DNA of 64,000 nt from JBBIII01 sp037446575 (lineage in GTDB: Bacteria > Bacteroidota > Ignavibacteria > UBA10030): the NCBI GenBank assembly GCA_037446575.1, contig JBBIII010000003.1:62001-126000 (forward strand), given 5' to 3'. This document shows, one piece after another, positions 18,014-27,732 of this stretch (position 1 is the stretch's first letter; each line of letters begins with the position of its first letter). The notes under the pieces are model-generated. The model was not told the DNA's origin, did not search any database, and worked only from the letters and a program-made list of their open reading frames with translations. The translations under genes were made by a program, and so were the position numbers.

Positions 18014-18858
18014 TAAAATAATACTCCGGCTAAAACCATCGCAAAAACTGAAAAACCTAAAATTGCATTTATTTTAAAAAACGCGAGCTCAATATCATAC
18101 GATTTTTTATGCTCGAGATAAAGCAAATACCCTGAAATAATTAAAAATGGCAAAGCGGCAATTGCACGAATTTGTATACAAAATAACAGCGTTAAAATAA
18201 TAAATGCAAAAACATGCAATAACCCTGAAATTTTTAGCGCCGTTGCTTTTCCATATTTTGTATTAAACGAAAAAAGTTTTGTATTTCTATCGAAAGCTTC
18301 ATCTAAAGTAGAATAAATAATATCGAAACCCGAAACCCAAAAGAATGTAAATAATGAAAGCAAAAAACCAGGAGTTATTTCATTAAATGAATTTTTAACT
18401 GCAAACCATCCGCCTAATGGAGCCATAGATAAACCAAGTCCCACGCCAAAGTGAGCAAAAGACGTAAATCTTTTCATATAAGGATATAAAATAAAAATAA
18501 TCAAAGGTATTGGCGATATTATCAAACAAAATTTAGAAATTAGAGCGGCGGCGCTAAAATACGTTATACAACCTACAATTAACACTATAATCGCTTCCCT
18601 TAAAGACATTCTTCCACTTGGTAGTTCACGATTTTCTGTACGCGGGTTCTGCTTATCAATTTTCCTGTCGATAATTCTGTTCAAGGCAAGCGCAGTTGTT
18701 CGCGCTCCTGTTGCCGCCAGTAGTATTAAGAAAATCAATTGTAGCGATGGCGGATTCTTTGACGCTAAAAAAACACCGCTGAATATTAACGGCAAAGAAA
18801 ACAGTGTGTGCTCAATTTTCACAAACCTAGTTATGATTTTTATTTTATCAATTAACAT
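18013..18858 (-). CDS. mqnP: UbiA-family prenyltransferase (MqnP-like)
   Basis: 281 residues, integral membrane with about eight to nine hydrophobic segments. The two Asp-rich motifs of UbiA prenyltransferases are visible: NRIIDRKIDKQNPRTENREL and DIIYSTLDEAFDRNTKLFS. In context it should attach the polyprenyl chain to the 6-naphthoate intermediate. Gene neighbours ubiX, ubiD and the mqn genes support MqnP rather than ubiquinone or heme synthesis. It starts 5 nt after metG. Confidence 0.92.
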   Translation of the reverse strand: MLIDKIKIITRFVKIEHTLFSLPLIFSGVFLASKNPPSLQLIFLILLAATGARTTALALNRIIDRKIDKQNPRTENRELPSGRMSLREAIIVLIVGCITYFSAAALISKFCLIISPIPLIIFILYPYMKRFTSFAHFGVGLGLSMAPLGGWFAVKNSFNEITPGFLLSLFTFFWVSGFDIIYSTLDEAFDRNTKLFSFNTKYGKATALKISGLLHVFAFIILTLLFCIQIRAIAALPFLIISGYLLYLEHKKSYDIELAFFKINAILGFSVFAMVLAGVLF

Positions 18859-18863
18859 TTTAC

Positions 18864-20927
18864 TTACTTTATTATTGACCCAGGCAATATATCATCATTA
18901 AAACCGACTAAAACAAGTTTTCCAGAATCATCGCTTGCAGCTAATATCATCCCGTTTGAATCTTGCCCCATTAGCTTGGCTGGTTGAAGATTAGCCACTA
19001 GTACAATTGTTTTACCAATCAATTCTTCTGCTTTATAATGTTGCGCAATTCCTGCTATAACTTGCCTTTTTTCGTTTCCAATATCAACAATTAGCTTTAA
19101 CAACTTATCTGATTTGTTCACTTTTTCAGCTTCAACAATTCTTGCAGTTCGTAGATCTATTTTTTTAAAATCCTCGATTGATATTAATGGTTTTATAGAT
19201 AATTTTTTAACATTTGTTGATTGTGTTTCGTTTCCGAGAAATTCAATTATTTCATCAATTTGTTTATCATCCACTTTATTTATCAGTATTTCGACCTTAT
19301 TTATTGAATGTCCTTCTTTTAAAACCATTATTCCAGCTTCATCCCAAAAATTTTCAACATTATGTATGTTTAACAGTTGTTTAATTTTTTTAGAAGTTGC
19401 AGGTATTACTGGTTCTAATAAAATAGAAAGCGCTCTAACAACTTGAATTGAAATATTAATAGTTGTCGCGCACCTTTCCAAGTTTAATTTAACAGTTTTC
19501 CAAGGTTCATTGTCATTAAAATATTTATTAGCCATCCTTGCAAGATTCATCGTTTCCATAAGTCCATCGCGAAAGCGATATTTCTCATATAAATTCCCGA
19601 TACGCAATGGCGCTGTTTTTAATGCATCAATCATTTCTTCGTCTAATGAATTTAATGAACCTAATTTTGGCACCTTGCCATTGAAATTCTTTTCTGTAAA
19701 AGCTATGGTACGATTTACGAGATTACCAACGATATCTGCTAATTCATTGTTAACGCGCGCCTGAAAATCCTTTAGATAAAAATCGCTGTCTCTTGTTTCT
19801 GGTAAATTAACTATAAGAGCGTATCGCAAATAATCTGCAGGAAAATATTTTAAGAAATCGCGAAGATCGATTCCCCAGCCGCGACTTTTAGAAAATTTTT
19901 GCCCTTCAAAATTAAGAAATTCATTTGCCGGAACATTCTCGGGTAAAATATATCTCTCTGTGTGATTATCATTCCAAGCCATTAACATTGAGGGGAATAC
20001 TATGCAATGAAAGACAATATTATCCTTGCCGATAAATGCAACGTATTTTGTATCTTCTTTTTGCCAATAATCTTTCCACTTTTCTATCGACTTGATTTTG
20101 CTCGCCCACTCTTTCCCCGACGAGATATAACCAAGCACGGCATCAAACCAAACATATATTACCTTTTCTTCAAATCCTTTTACAGGGACTTGCACTCCCC
20201 AATTTAGATCTCTCGTTACCGCCCGGTCTTGTAAGCCGTCTTTAAACCATCCTTCGCAATAACGAAGCACATTTTCCTTCCAGCCATCTCGTTTGTCTCT
20301 CTCTTTAATGTACTTAACTAACCTATCTTGATATTTGCCAAGTGGAAAATACCAATGAGTCGTTTCTCTGACAATCGGCGTAGTTCCGCATATTTTACAC
20401 TTTGGTTCAATCAATTCTGTTTGATTTAACCAAGTTCCGCAATTTTCGCACTGATCGCCGCGTGCTTGCGTCGATTTGCAATTTGGGCATGTTCCTTCTA
20501 CATACCTATCTGCAAGAAACAACTTATCGTTTCCACAATAAAGCTGATGTTCTTTTTTCTCTATAAGTATTTTATCTTTATGAAATTCACGAAAGAATTC
20601 TTTCGCAGTTTCATGATGAAGCGGTAAAGAAGTGCGCGAATAATTATCAAAACTCATTTCGAAAGCTTCAAATGCGGCAATGTTTGCCGGGTGGTATCTA
20701 TCGATGATTTCTTTTGGCGTCGTGTTTTCCTTTTCGGCAGAGACCGTTATTGCAACGCCATGTTCATCAGAACCGCATAAAAAAAGAACATCACGTTTTT
20801 TTAATCGTTGATATCGAGCATAAACATCGGCGGGTAAATATGCTCCAGCAAGGTGGCCTAAATGCAAGTAACCGTTTGCATATGGCAATGCTGCTGTGAT
20901 TAGTATCTTATTAAAAATATTATTCAT
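18864..20927 (-). CDS. metG: Methionyl-tRNA synthetase
   Basis: 687 residues. Class I signatures are YANGYLHLGH (HIGH type) and KFSKSRG (KMSKS type). A zinc-binding knuckle with several CxxC pairs lies at about residues 140-180. The C-terminal 100 residues are an EMAPII-type tRNA-binding domain (DLRTARIVEAEKV, VIAGIAQHY, ANLQPAKLMG). Its start overlaps the end of holB by 4 nt, and the menaquinone genes follow closely, so the run may be one transcript. Confidence 0.97.
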   Translation of the reverse strand: MNNIFNKILITAALPYANGYLHLGHLAGAYLPADVYARYQRLKKRDVLFLCGSDEHGVAITVSAEKENTTPKEIIDRYHPANIAAFEAFEMSFDNYSRTSLPLHHETAKEFFREFHKDKILIEKKEHQLYCGNDKLFLADRYVEGTCPNCKSTQARGDQCENCGTWLNQTELIEPKCKICGTTPIVRETTHWYFPLGKYQDRLVKYIKERDKRDGWKENVLRYCEGWFKDGLQDRAVTRDLNWGVQVPVKGFEEKVIYVWFDAVLGYISSGKEWASKIKSIEKWKDYWQKEDTKYVAFIGKDNIVFHCIVFPSMLMAWNDNHTERYILPENVPANEFLNFEGQKFSKSRGWGIDLRDFLKYFPADYLRYALIVNLPETRDSDFYLKDFQARVNNELADIVGNLVNRTIAFTEKNFNGKVPKLGSLNSLDEEMIDALKTAPLRIGNLYEKYRFRDGLMETMNLARMANKYFNDNEPWKTVKLNLERCATTINISIQVVRALSILLEPVIPATSKKIKQLLNIHNVENFWDEAGIMVLKEGHSINKVEILINKVDDKQIDEIIEFLGNETQSTNVKKLSIKPLISIEDFKKIDLRTARIVEAEKVNKSDKLLKLIVDIGNEKRQVIAGIAQHYKAEELIGKTIVLVANLQPAKLMGQDSNGMILAASDDSGKLVLVGFNDDILPGSIIK

Positions 20928-22048
20928 TCTATAGGTTTTCCTAAAATAGATTTTTTCAGATCAAATGACAATTTAGTGAATACAAGTGGAAGGTATATAT
21001 TTTTATTAACATGAACAATTGCTTTCTCAACAGACTCTATTGATTCGACAAAATTTGCATCTGTAAATTTATTTACCAATCTTCTCATTTTATTTTCGTT
21101 ATCATCGAGTAATGGTTGCTTTGCATTTTGTTGAAGGAGCAATGCTTCACGAAGCCAAGATTGTAATAGCCGAAGCCAGCTTTCAATTGTATATTTATCT
21201 AATATCGAAAGCTCCTCGATTTTAGTAATCAGTCCGTATTTTGTCCGTTTTAATACATTCTCGATAAATTTGATAATATCGTCTCTTTCCTCAATTATGT
21301 CTATTTTACATAATTTTTGTGCAGTATTATAACTGCCGTTTGCTATTTGAGCTATAAACAATGCTATTTGTTCATTGATATGATCACGTTTTACTAATGC
21401 GCTCGCAATTTCTGATTCTGTTAATAAATCGCATTGTATTAATTGACATCTTGAAACTATAGTTGGCAATAATTGTTCTTTTGAGGCTGTAGTTAAAATA
21501 ATAATTGTATTTTGTAACGGTTCTTCTAATGTTTTTAAAAGCGAATTGCTTGATTCTGCGTTCATCGTCTCAGCGCCTAATATCAGAAATATTTTTTTTC
21601 CCACTTCTGATTGACTCAATGAAGCTTCGCGCTTTATATCGCGCACGCTATTAATTTTGATAAAATTAGCTTTATTGATTTCAATTTTGTGATATGTATT
21701 TTTCGATTTTAAAGCGATCTGTGCCCGTATTTCATTTATCTGCGATTCTGTAAGAACCTCAAGCGGGTCATCGCCCTTCTTTTCATTTCTGCCGGTGGGT
21801 AATGCAATAACAAGATTCAAATTTGGATGATTTAATGATTCAAATCGACGACAATTTGCACAATTTTCACATGCCTCTACATTTTTATTTTCACAAAGTA
21901 ACGTTTTCGCAAATTCAATCGCTAAAGCGTCTTTACCCACTCCTTCTGGTCCATAGAAAAGCATAGCATGTGGAATTCGATTGCTCTCTATTATTTTTCT
22001 AAGCAACAATTTAACACGATTTTGCCCAATAATTGATGACCAGCTCAT
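20924..22048 (-). CDS. holB: DNA polymerase III delta' subunit
   Basis: 374 residues, AAA+ clamp-loader protein. It begins WSSIIGQNRVKLLLRKII, then Walker A GPEGVGKDALA. A zinc module with four Cys (CENKNVEACENCANC) follows. SSNSLLKTLEEP and TTASKEQLLPTIVSRCQ are the sensor-1/SRC region. DnaX is longer and this chain lacks its C-terminal domain, so delta' fits better. It overlaps metG by 4 nt. Confidence 0.9.
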   Translation of the reverse strand: MSWSSIIGQNRVKLLLRKIIESNRIPHAMLFYGPEGVGKDALAIEFAKTLLCENKNVEACENCANCRRFESLNHPNLNLVIALPTGRNEKKGDDPLEVLTESQINEIRAQIALKSKNTYHKIEINKANFIKINSVRDIKREASLSQSEVGKKIFLILGAETMNAESSNSLLKTLEEPLQNTIIILTTASKEQLLPTIVSRCQLIQCDLLTESEIASALVKRDHINEQIALFIAQIANGSYNTAQKLCKIDIIEERDDIIKFIENVLKRTKYGLITKIEELSILDKYTIESWLRLLQSWLREALLLQQNAKQPLLDDNENKMRRLVNKFTDANFVESIESVEKAIVHVNKNIYLPLVFTKLSFDLKKSILGKPIE

Positions 22049-22059
22049 AAAAATAATCT

Positions 22060-24096
22060 TTAAAATGTATGTCCTACGCCAAGATGAATAACTCCAGCCG
22101 CTCCAGTCTCAGCAAAAAATTTCCGTTGAGTAACCCAACGTTTAGAAATCGGCGCTTCTGGATCATAAAGTTTCATACCAAAATCAATTCGGATGGGACC
22201 AGCTATTGTATTATATCTTAATCCTAAGCCAAAAGCCATTGCAATTTCATCTAATTTCATTTTATCAGGTTTAGACCAGATGTTGCCTTGATCGATAAAG
22301 AACACTAAAGAAAATTTTTGCAAATCAATAAACCAAAGCGAACCGGCTTCTTTTAAGAAATTCCAACGCGCTTCAATATTGCCTTCAAAAAGCGCACTAC
22401 CTCCTTGTGTTTTTTCTTTTACTATTCCTAGTTCACGAGCTTTCCACCCACGAACACTACCACTGCCTCCAGAATAAAAGCGTTGAGTCAAAGGAAGATT
22501 ATCTAATGGAGAGCCAGATAACATATACGCTCCACCGGCGCGTGCTCTGAATGCCCAAATTACATCTCGCCTACCATTTGCATCTCTATACCATTGACCA
22601 TCTAATATTAATTTAATGTATTTGGCATATGGTAAATTTACACTAAACAATTGCGGTATAAGCCCCCCTTCTTCAATGGAAATCGATTGTAAAGTACCTT
22701 CAGAAGGATTAAAAATATCATTTCTCTTATCTCTTTGCAGCGTTATTGTAAAAAATGAATTGAATTGCTGTTTAAAATCTTCTCCGATAACCGTATCTTT
22801 TTGTGTTACAACAGTCTTTGGATCGCTAAGTTGTAAATTCCAATCAAAAAATAACTTTGTATATGTTGCCGTTTGAGATTGCAATCCTATTCTACTGCTT
22901 ACGCTGGGTATGTAATAACTCGGCTGTTTATCAAGCATTGCTGAAATAGTGAAACTTAGGTTAGTTTTATTATTTATAAAATACGGTTGCACTATTTGTG
23001 TAGTGAACTCTATTTTTGAAATCAATAAACTATCGCGAAGTATATTCTCTCTAAAAATTGTTTTTACAGAAAAAGATTGTAAATTCAATCTGATTCTTGT
23101 AGAATAATTTCGTGCTCCGCCAAAAAAATTTCTGTGATTATATCCTAATCCGAACATCACATTAAAAGCGTTATTTTCATCGTTCATGCCAATTTCTGGA
23201 GTTAATTCCTGAAAAGGTCTGGTGCGAACATTTACGTTCATAGGAATTACCGCCAATTCTGAAGCAACATTTGGAGATATGTTTTCTATTTTAGTAGCCT
23301 CGAATATTCCAAGTCTATTCAGACTTCTTTCACTTTCAATTTTCTTTAGTTCACTATAAAATTCGCCTTCTTTAAAATCTAAATGTCGATAAACAATGCT
23401 TGTATCAATTCTTTGCATCGATAAAGTGTCTTGTGTTACTTTAATGCTTCCAAATGTATAACGTAAGTTTGGCTCGAAAATAAAGTAAATCGAAAAATTA
23501 TTTGTTGATGTATAATGATATGCATTAATAGCCATCATTTTCATATTGATATAACCGTTATTAACAAGCACTGCAATTAAACGTTTATGCTCCTCATCTA
23601 TCTTACTTTGAATAAACGGATCACCTACCTTAATAACAGCGTTTGTAAATATTTCTTTTATGATATTTTGTGGTAAATATTCATGTCCTTTATAAAAAAT
23701 CGTGTCGATTAACGATCTGGGCCCTTCGTCAATCAAGAAATTTAGATGCACTTTTTCATCATTATGCCTTAAGATTATACTCGTATCAATCTTTGAATGT
23801 ATAAATCCATAATCCTTATAATACATTTTAAGTTGATAAAAATCAGATGCAAAAGTAAGCGGATCATAATATTCAGGTTTTTGACCGCCTAATATTTCTT
23901 TATCGAATCTATTATAAATCCATTTCCAAAAAGCCCACGGCGTTTCTCTTGTTCGAATTATTGACAATAATTCGTCATCGCCTATTTTATTATTGCCAAT
24001 AAATTCTATTTTACCAACTTCATACTTACTAGTTTGAGATTGTGTAAATGTATTTGTAATCAACGATAAAATTATTATTGCAAAAGTTCTTATCAT
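22060..24096 (-). CDS. BamA/TamA-family outer-membrane protein
   Basis: 678 residues from the ATG at 24096, which gives a signal peptide (MIRTFAIIILSLITNTFTQ). The frame also runs open upstream through the terminator to 24291, but that stretch is not coding-like. POTRA-type repeats fill residues 25-300 (VGKIEFIGNNKI, LIDTIFYKGHEYL). The barrel contains the family motif GGSGSVRGWKARELG and a C-terminal strand ending HLGVGHTF. It is an Omp85-superfamily assembly or translocation protein. TamA-like is more likely than BamA because of the lower repeat count, but that is uncertain. Confidence 0.85.
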   Translation of the reverse strand: MIRTFAIIILSLITNTFTQSQTSKYEVGKIEFIGNNKIGDDELLSIIRTRETPWAFWKWIYNRFDKEILGGQKPEYYDPLTFASDFYQLKMYYKDYGFIHSKIDTSIILRHNDEKVHLNFLIDEGPRSLIDTIFYKGHEYLPQNIIKEIFTNAVIKVGDPFIQSKIDEEHKRLIAVLVNNGYINMKMMAINAYHYTSTNNFSIYFIFEPNLRYTFGSIKVTQDTLSMQRIDTSIVYRHLDFKEGEFYSELKKIESERSLNRLGIFEATKIENISPNVASELAVIPMNVNVRTRPFQELTPEIGMNDENNAFNVMFGLGYNHRNFFGGARNYSTRIRLNLQSFSVKTIFRENILRDSLLISKIEFTTQIVQPYFINNKTNLSFTISAMLDKQPSYYIPSVSSRIGLQSQTATYTKLFFDWNLQLSDPKTVVTQKDTVIGEDFKQQFNSFFTITLQRDKRNDIFNPSEGTLQSISIEEGGLIPQLFSVNLPYAKYIKLILDGQWYRDANGRRDVIWAFRARAGGAYMLSGSPLDNLPLTQRFYSGGSGSVRGWKARELGIVKEKTQGGSALFEGNIEARWNFLKEAGSLWFIDLQKFSLVFFIDQGNIWSKPDKMKLDEIAMAFGLGLRYNTIAGPIRIDFGMKLYDPEAPISKRWVTQRKFFAETGAAGVIHLGVGHTF

Positions 24097-24110
24097 AAAA
24101 ACTGAGTAAT

Positions 24111-24138
24111 AAAAAACCCAGCAGGAGTTGCTGGGTTT
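24111..24138 (-). terminator. Rho-independent terminator after the DUF2795 gene
   Basis: A 10-bp perfect stem (AAACCCAGCA / TGCTGGGTTT) with a 5-nt loop, arms 24114-24123 and 24129-24138. On the minus strand it is followed by a T run. It separates the M23-DUF2795 pair from the Omp85 gene, whose ATG lies 15 nt beyond. Confidence 0.85.
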
Positions 24139-24193
24139 AATACAATTTCGACAATCCTGTGGCAACTTTACTACTGTAAAATTACTTACTTTA

Positions 24194-24418
24194 TTAATAC
24201 TCTTTTTCGTCCTCGAAAAAAAAGTCTTCATCAGTAGGATAGTCTGGCCAAATTTCTTCGATACTTTCGTACGGTTCATCTGAATCTTCAAGCTCTTCTA
24301 AATTTTGAATAACTTGAGTCGGAGCGCCCGTCCTTACAGCATAATCAATTAATTCTTCCCTTGTTGCAGGCCAAGGAGCATCATCGAGATATGAAGCGAG
24401 CTCAATGGTCCAAATCAT
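24194..24418 (-). CDS. DUF2795 family small acidic protein
   Basis: 74 residues, strongly acidic C-terminal half (many Glu/Asp and aromatic residues, ending FFFEDEKEY). The N-terminal pattern WTIELASYLDDAPWPATREELIDYAVRTGAPTQVIQNLEEL matches the DUF2795 fold, whose function is unknown. GAGGTG lies just before the ATG. It follows the M23 peptidase gene by about 20 nt and ends at a terminator. Confidence 0.8.
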   Translation of the reverse strand: MIWTIELASYLDDAPWPATREELIDYAVRTGAPTQVIQNLEELEDSDEPYESIEEIWPDYPTDEDFFFEDEKEY

Positions 24419-24438
24419 AACACCTCATTCCTTCCATA

Positions 24439-25368
24439 TCAGTTATTTAAATCACTTAGTTTTACATCATCAAAAAAATAGTTTATTGGATTTTGTGCGA
24501 CACCATTTACACGGACTTCATAATGAAGATGAGGGCCATTTGATAAACCGCTATTCCCGCTACGGGCTATCAAATCGCCTCGTTTTATTTTTTGTCCTTC
24601 TTTGACTAATAACTTTGATAGATGCCCATATGCAGTTTTAATCGAATAACTATGGTCAATTTCAATTGTTAAGCCATATCCTACTTGGTGACCTATAAAA
24701 TCAATTATACCATCTCCTGGAGCATATATCGGAGTTCCGACCTCATTGATTATATCGATACCTTCATGTGGTCTATTAAATTGTAATATTGGGTGAAACC
24801 GCATACCAAAATCATATTTATTGTAAAATCCTTCCATCGGTTTTATTGCAGGTAAATGAGAAAATCTAATTTTATTTTGTTCGTATGTTACCCCAATCTC
24901 AGCATAACTTTTCGTTTGTAGATCTAATTCTCTCTCAGTTTTTTCTGTAGTTGAACGGATTAAATTTATTAGCGAATTTACACTGCTCGATGCAGTAAAA
25001 TCTATCCTTTCTTCAACGCCTCCAATTCCAGCTTTTAAAATGTCATCATCTAATTTGGGTAAATCTACTCGCATCCTAAGCTCATTACTTTTTTCACCTA
25101 ATTTTGCTAATTGCTTTTGAATTCCATCAAGTCGGCGTGTAAGAAATTGTAATTGACTCTGCAATATTCTATTCTCATTAACTAATGAATTATGTTGAAT
25201 AATTCCAATTCCTAAAATGTCATTATATTCTTGATTGATGAACAAAAGAATCGCTAACACAATAGCTCCTAACGATAAACCTGTAAGTAATAGACGTGTT
25301 CGCGTCCATCTTGCTTCTTGAAACTCTAGCGTTTCAAATGAAAAACGATATAGTTTTATCTTTCTCAT
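24439..25368 (-). CDS. M23-family peptidoglycan endopeptidase, membrane-anchored
   Basis: 309 residues from the ATG at 25368; a TTG 18 bases upstream is in frame but less likely. One membrane segment lies at about residues 29-50. A coiled coil follows at about 65-105. The C-terminal LytM domain has GMRFHPILQFNRPHEGIDI and SGLSNGPHLHYEVRVNG, with zinc-ligand His and Asp and the HxH motif intact. Such enzymes hydrolyse cross-links in the cell wall or activate amidases. Shape and order match MepM/NlpD-like proteins of Bacteroidota. Confidence 0.9.
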   Translation of the reverse strand: MRKIKLYRFSFETLEFQEARWTRTRLLLTGLSLGAIVLAILLFINQEYNDILGIGIIQHNSLVNENRILQSQLQFLTRRLDGIQKQLAKLGEKSNELRMRVDLPKLDDDILKAGIGGVEERIDFTASSSVNSLINLIRSTTEKTERELDLQTKSYAEIGVTYEQNKIRFSHLPAIKPMEGFYNKYDFGMRFHPILQFNRPHEGIDIINEVGTPIYAPGDGIIDFIGHQVGYGLTIEIDHSYSIKTAYGHLSKLLVKEGQKIKRGDLIARSGNSGLSNGPHLHYEVRVNGVAQNPINYFFDDVKLSDLNN

Positions 25369-25447
25369 AATAAATACCTTATACAAGCAGCTTTACTGCT
25401 GGCTGAAATTATGAAATAAAAGTTTCTTTGTCAAGAATATGAGCATT

Positions 25448-26455
25448 TTATTCAAAATTATGTTCAAAATAGTCGATTACCCTTTTTCTTTTAGTTTTAT
25501 CTGCAATTGCCGAATCTAATCTTTTTGCTAATTCTTTTGCTGCGTCATAGCCGTAATGTTTTAGCAAATAATCTAAGGCAATAACTTCTATAATTACAGT
25601 AATATTTTTTCCGGGAAAAATCGGCAACTTTATATGCGGTAAATTAACGCTTAGGATGGCTATATCTTCATGGTCTAAACCTGTTCGAGTATATTCCATA
25701 TCCTTTTGCCATTCTTGTAATTCTACTATAACTTCAACTCTTTTTTGATAACGAATTGACCGAATACCAAATATCGAACGTACATCAATTAAGCCAAGTC
25801 CTCTAATTTCCATATAATGCTTAACTACATCTGAACCTGAGCCAATTAGAATTCCTTCTCCTTTACGTGTAACTATTACAACATCGTCTGCTACTAAACG
25901 ATGACCTCTTTCTGTTAAATCAAGAGCTATTTCACTTTTTCCAATACCCGATCTTCCGGTTATTAAAACTCCAACCCCATATACATCAATAAATGAGCCA
26001 TGTAATACAGTTTGGGGGGCAAAATGGTCGTCTAGAAAATCACTTATAAAATATACAAATTTTGTAGTCTCTAAAGGTGTCAAAATAACCGAAATTCGAT
26101 GCTCTGTGGCGATAGCAACAAGTTCTTTATCAAGTTTGTTTTCACTAGTTACAAAGATGCATGGAAGGTCAAATTGTAGAATTGTCCTAAAGGATTTTTC
26201 TCTTTCCTTAATTGTAAGATGGTTCAAATATTTAATCTCGGTATTGCCAAAAATTTGAACACGATTATATGTAAATAATTCAACATATCCGGCTAAAGCT
26301 AATCCAGGCCTATGTATGTTTTTATCAACAATTTCCTTGTTAAAACCAATATCTCCATTTACTGCCTCAAGCTTTAACCGCTTTTTATTTACTTCATATA
26401 AAAATCCGACTGTAATATTGCCCCTTTGTGTTCCTTTAATATTTTCCAGTCCCAT
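25448..26455 (-). CDS. hprK: HPr kinase/phosphorylase
   Basis: 335 residues from the ATG at 26455, which has GGAG seven bases upstream. The C-terminal domain carries H152 (LHGSF), the P-loop GRSGIGKS at 167-174, and the signature EIRGLGLIDVRSIFG. HprK phosphorylates a serine of HPr. No PTS genes are in this window, and in many Chlorobi/Bacteroidota relatives HprK occurs without a full sugar PTS, so its substrate here is open. It is downstream of hpf, about 15 nt away. Confidence 0.93.
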   Translation of the reverse strand: MGLENIKGTQRGNITVGFLYEVNKKRLKLEAVNGDIGFNKEIVDKNIHRPGLALAGYVELFTYNRVQIFGNTEIKYLNHLTIKEREKSFRTILQFDLPCIFVTSENKLDKELVAIATEHRISVILTPLETTKFVYFISDFLDDHFAPQTVLHGSFIDVYGVGVLITGRSGIGKSEIALDLTERGHRLVADDVVIVTRKGEGILIGSGSDVVKHYMEIRGLGLIDVRSIFGIRSIRYQKRVEVIVELQEWQKDMEYTRTGLDHEDIAILSVNLPHIKLPIFPGKNITVIIEVIALDYLLKHYGYDAAKELAKRLDSAIADKTKRKRVIDYFEHNFE

Positions 26456-26472
26456 CACTTTTCTCCAGACGG

Positions 26473-26805
26473 TTATTCTTTTTCTCTAATTCTTCTTACG
26501 CTTTTACGGTCTTTTGAATGCAGTTTGTCTTTATATTTTTTTAATTGCGTTTTCAATTTGGATATCGCCAAATCAACAGATTTTAAAAAATCTTCACTTT
26601 TTCCTACGCTGGTCAACACATTACCATAAACTGTAAGCGATATCTCTGCAATTTTAACGCTGTTATGAGTTTTTTCAAAAGAAAATATTGCTTCTGCTTT
26701 GATGATTCCATCATAGAATCTTGTTAATTCGTCGATTGAATTTTTTGTGTATTCAGCTAAAGATTCATGACATTTGAAATGCCTTGCTGTAATTTTAATA
26801 TTCAT
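26473..26805 (-). CDS. hpf: Ribosome hibernation promoting factor, short form
   Basis: 110 residues from the ATG at 26805, chosen because a perfect AAGGAGG lies five bases before it. The sequence MNIKITARHF, then VKIAEISLTVYGNVL and DLAISKLKTQLKKYKDK, is the HPF/YfiA fold. It binds the decoding site of idle ribosomes. It lacks the C-terminal dimerisation domain of long HPF. The basic C-terminal tail (KDRKSVRRIREKE) is typical. Confidence 0.9.
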   Translation of the reverse strand: MNIKITARHFKCHESLAEYTKNSIDELTRFYDGIIKAEAIFSFEKTHNSVKIAEISLTVYGNVLTSVGKSEDFLKSVDLAISKLKTQLKKYKDKLHSKDRKSVRRIREKE

Positions 26806-26841
26806 TTTTTCCTCCTTCAAAAAAATTTTTTGTTATATGAA

Positions 26842-27729
26842 TCAGGCTTTCGGATGTGCCTCGTTGTATACTTTTTTCATCCTCGCAGATGAAATGTGTG
26901 TATAAATTTGAGTAGTCGATAAGCTTTCATGCCCCAACAATTCTTGGACGGCACGTATATCTGCGCCATTATTCAACATATGCGTAGCAAATGTGTGACG
27001 AAGTACATGTGGACTTTTTTTCTGTACTTCCGATACCATATTGATATACTTTTTTACTATCCTTCCAACTAGTTGAGGATAGAGTCTCTTTTTCTTTGCT
27101 GTTACAAATAGTGGAATATTTTTATCAGAACTTATATATACATCTTTTCTTTCTTCTAAATACTCTTTAATAGCTTTTGCCGCTTTACTGCCTAAAGGAA
27201 GAATTCTTTCTTTTCGCCCTTTTCCACTCACCTTTATAACTCCGCCATTGAAATCGACGTCTTCCAAATTCATATTTATCAATTCACTCAACCTTATACC
27301 AGAACTATAAAATAATTCGATAATTGCGCTATTTCTTCTCCCAAAATTAATATCTTTAGCCACAACATCAAGTAAATTATTTATAGATGTCTCATCTAAA
27401 TAAGTCGGCAATGTTTTTGTAATTTTCGGTGTAATTAGCGCTAATGTCGGATTTCCTTCAATAATTTTTTGCCGTCGAAGATATTTAAAAAAAGAGCGTA
27501 AAGAAGCAACTTTTCGCGCTATGCTACGCTGGTTAAATCCAGAATCGTGCAGAATACTTAAAAATTGACGTATAGTATTTTTATGAACAGTGGAAAAATC
27601 ATTAATTTTTTCGTTTCTAAGAAATTGCACAAAACTCATTAAGTCATTTTCATATGACATTATTGTATGTACAGAATAATTACGTTCTGAATCAAGATAT
27701 TCAAGATATTTTCTGACGATATTTTCCAT
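26842..27729 (-). CDS. xerC: Tyrosine recombinase of the XerC/XerD type
   Basis: 295 residues. N-terminal SAM-like core-binding domain (residues 1-90), then the catalytic domain with R in SGIRLSELINM, Lys in VSGKGRKERILPL, HVLRHTFATHML (HxxR), LGHESLSTTQIYTH and the nucleophile Tyr. It resolves chromosome dimers at dif. Context between topA and hpf fits a chromosomal Xer and not a phage integrase. I cannot decide XerC from XerD, so the symbol is provisional. Confidence 0.9.
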   Translation of the reverse strand: MENIVRKYLEYLDSERNYSVHTIMSYENDLMSFVQFLRNEKINDFSTVHKNTIRQFLSILHDSGFNQRSIARKVASLRSFFKYLRRQKIIEGNPTLALITPKITKTLPTYLDETSINNLLDVVAKDINFGRRNSAIIELFYSSGIRLSELINMNLEDVDFNGGVIKVSGKGRKERILPLGSKAAKAIKEYLEERKDVYISSDKNIPLFVTAKKKRLYPQLVGRIVKKYINMVSEVQKKSPHVLRHTFATHMLNNGADIRAVQELLGHESLSTTQIYTHISSARMKKVYNEAHPKA

Positions 27730-27732
27730 TTT

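Noticed and set aside
24097..24291. Upstream extension of the Omp85-type gene frame
   Set aside because: It runs through the terminator and overlaps the DUF2795 gene; the ATG at 24096 gives a clean signal peptide.
26842..27729. Xer recombinase as a sign of a mobile element or integron
   Set aside because: Its neighbours are housekeeping genes (topA, hpf), no attC or direct repeats are seen, and the sequence fits chromosomal XerC/D.
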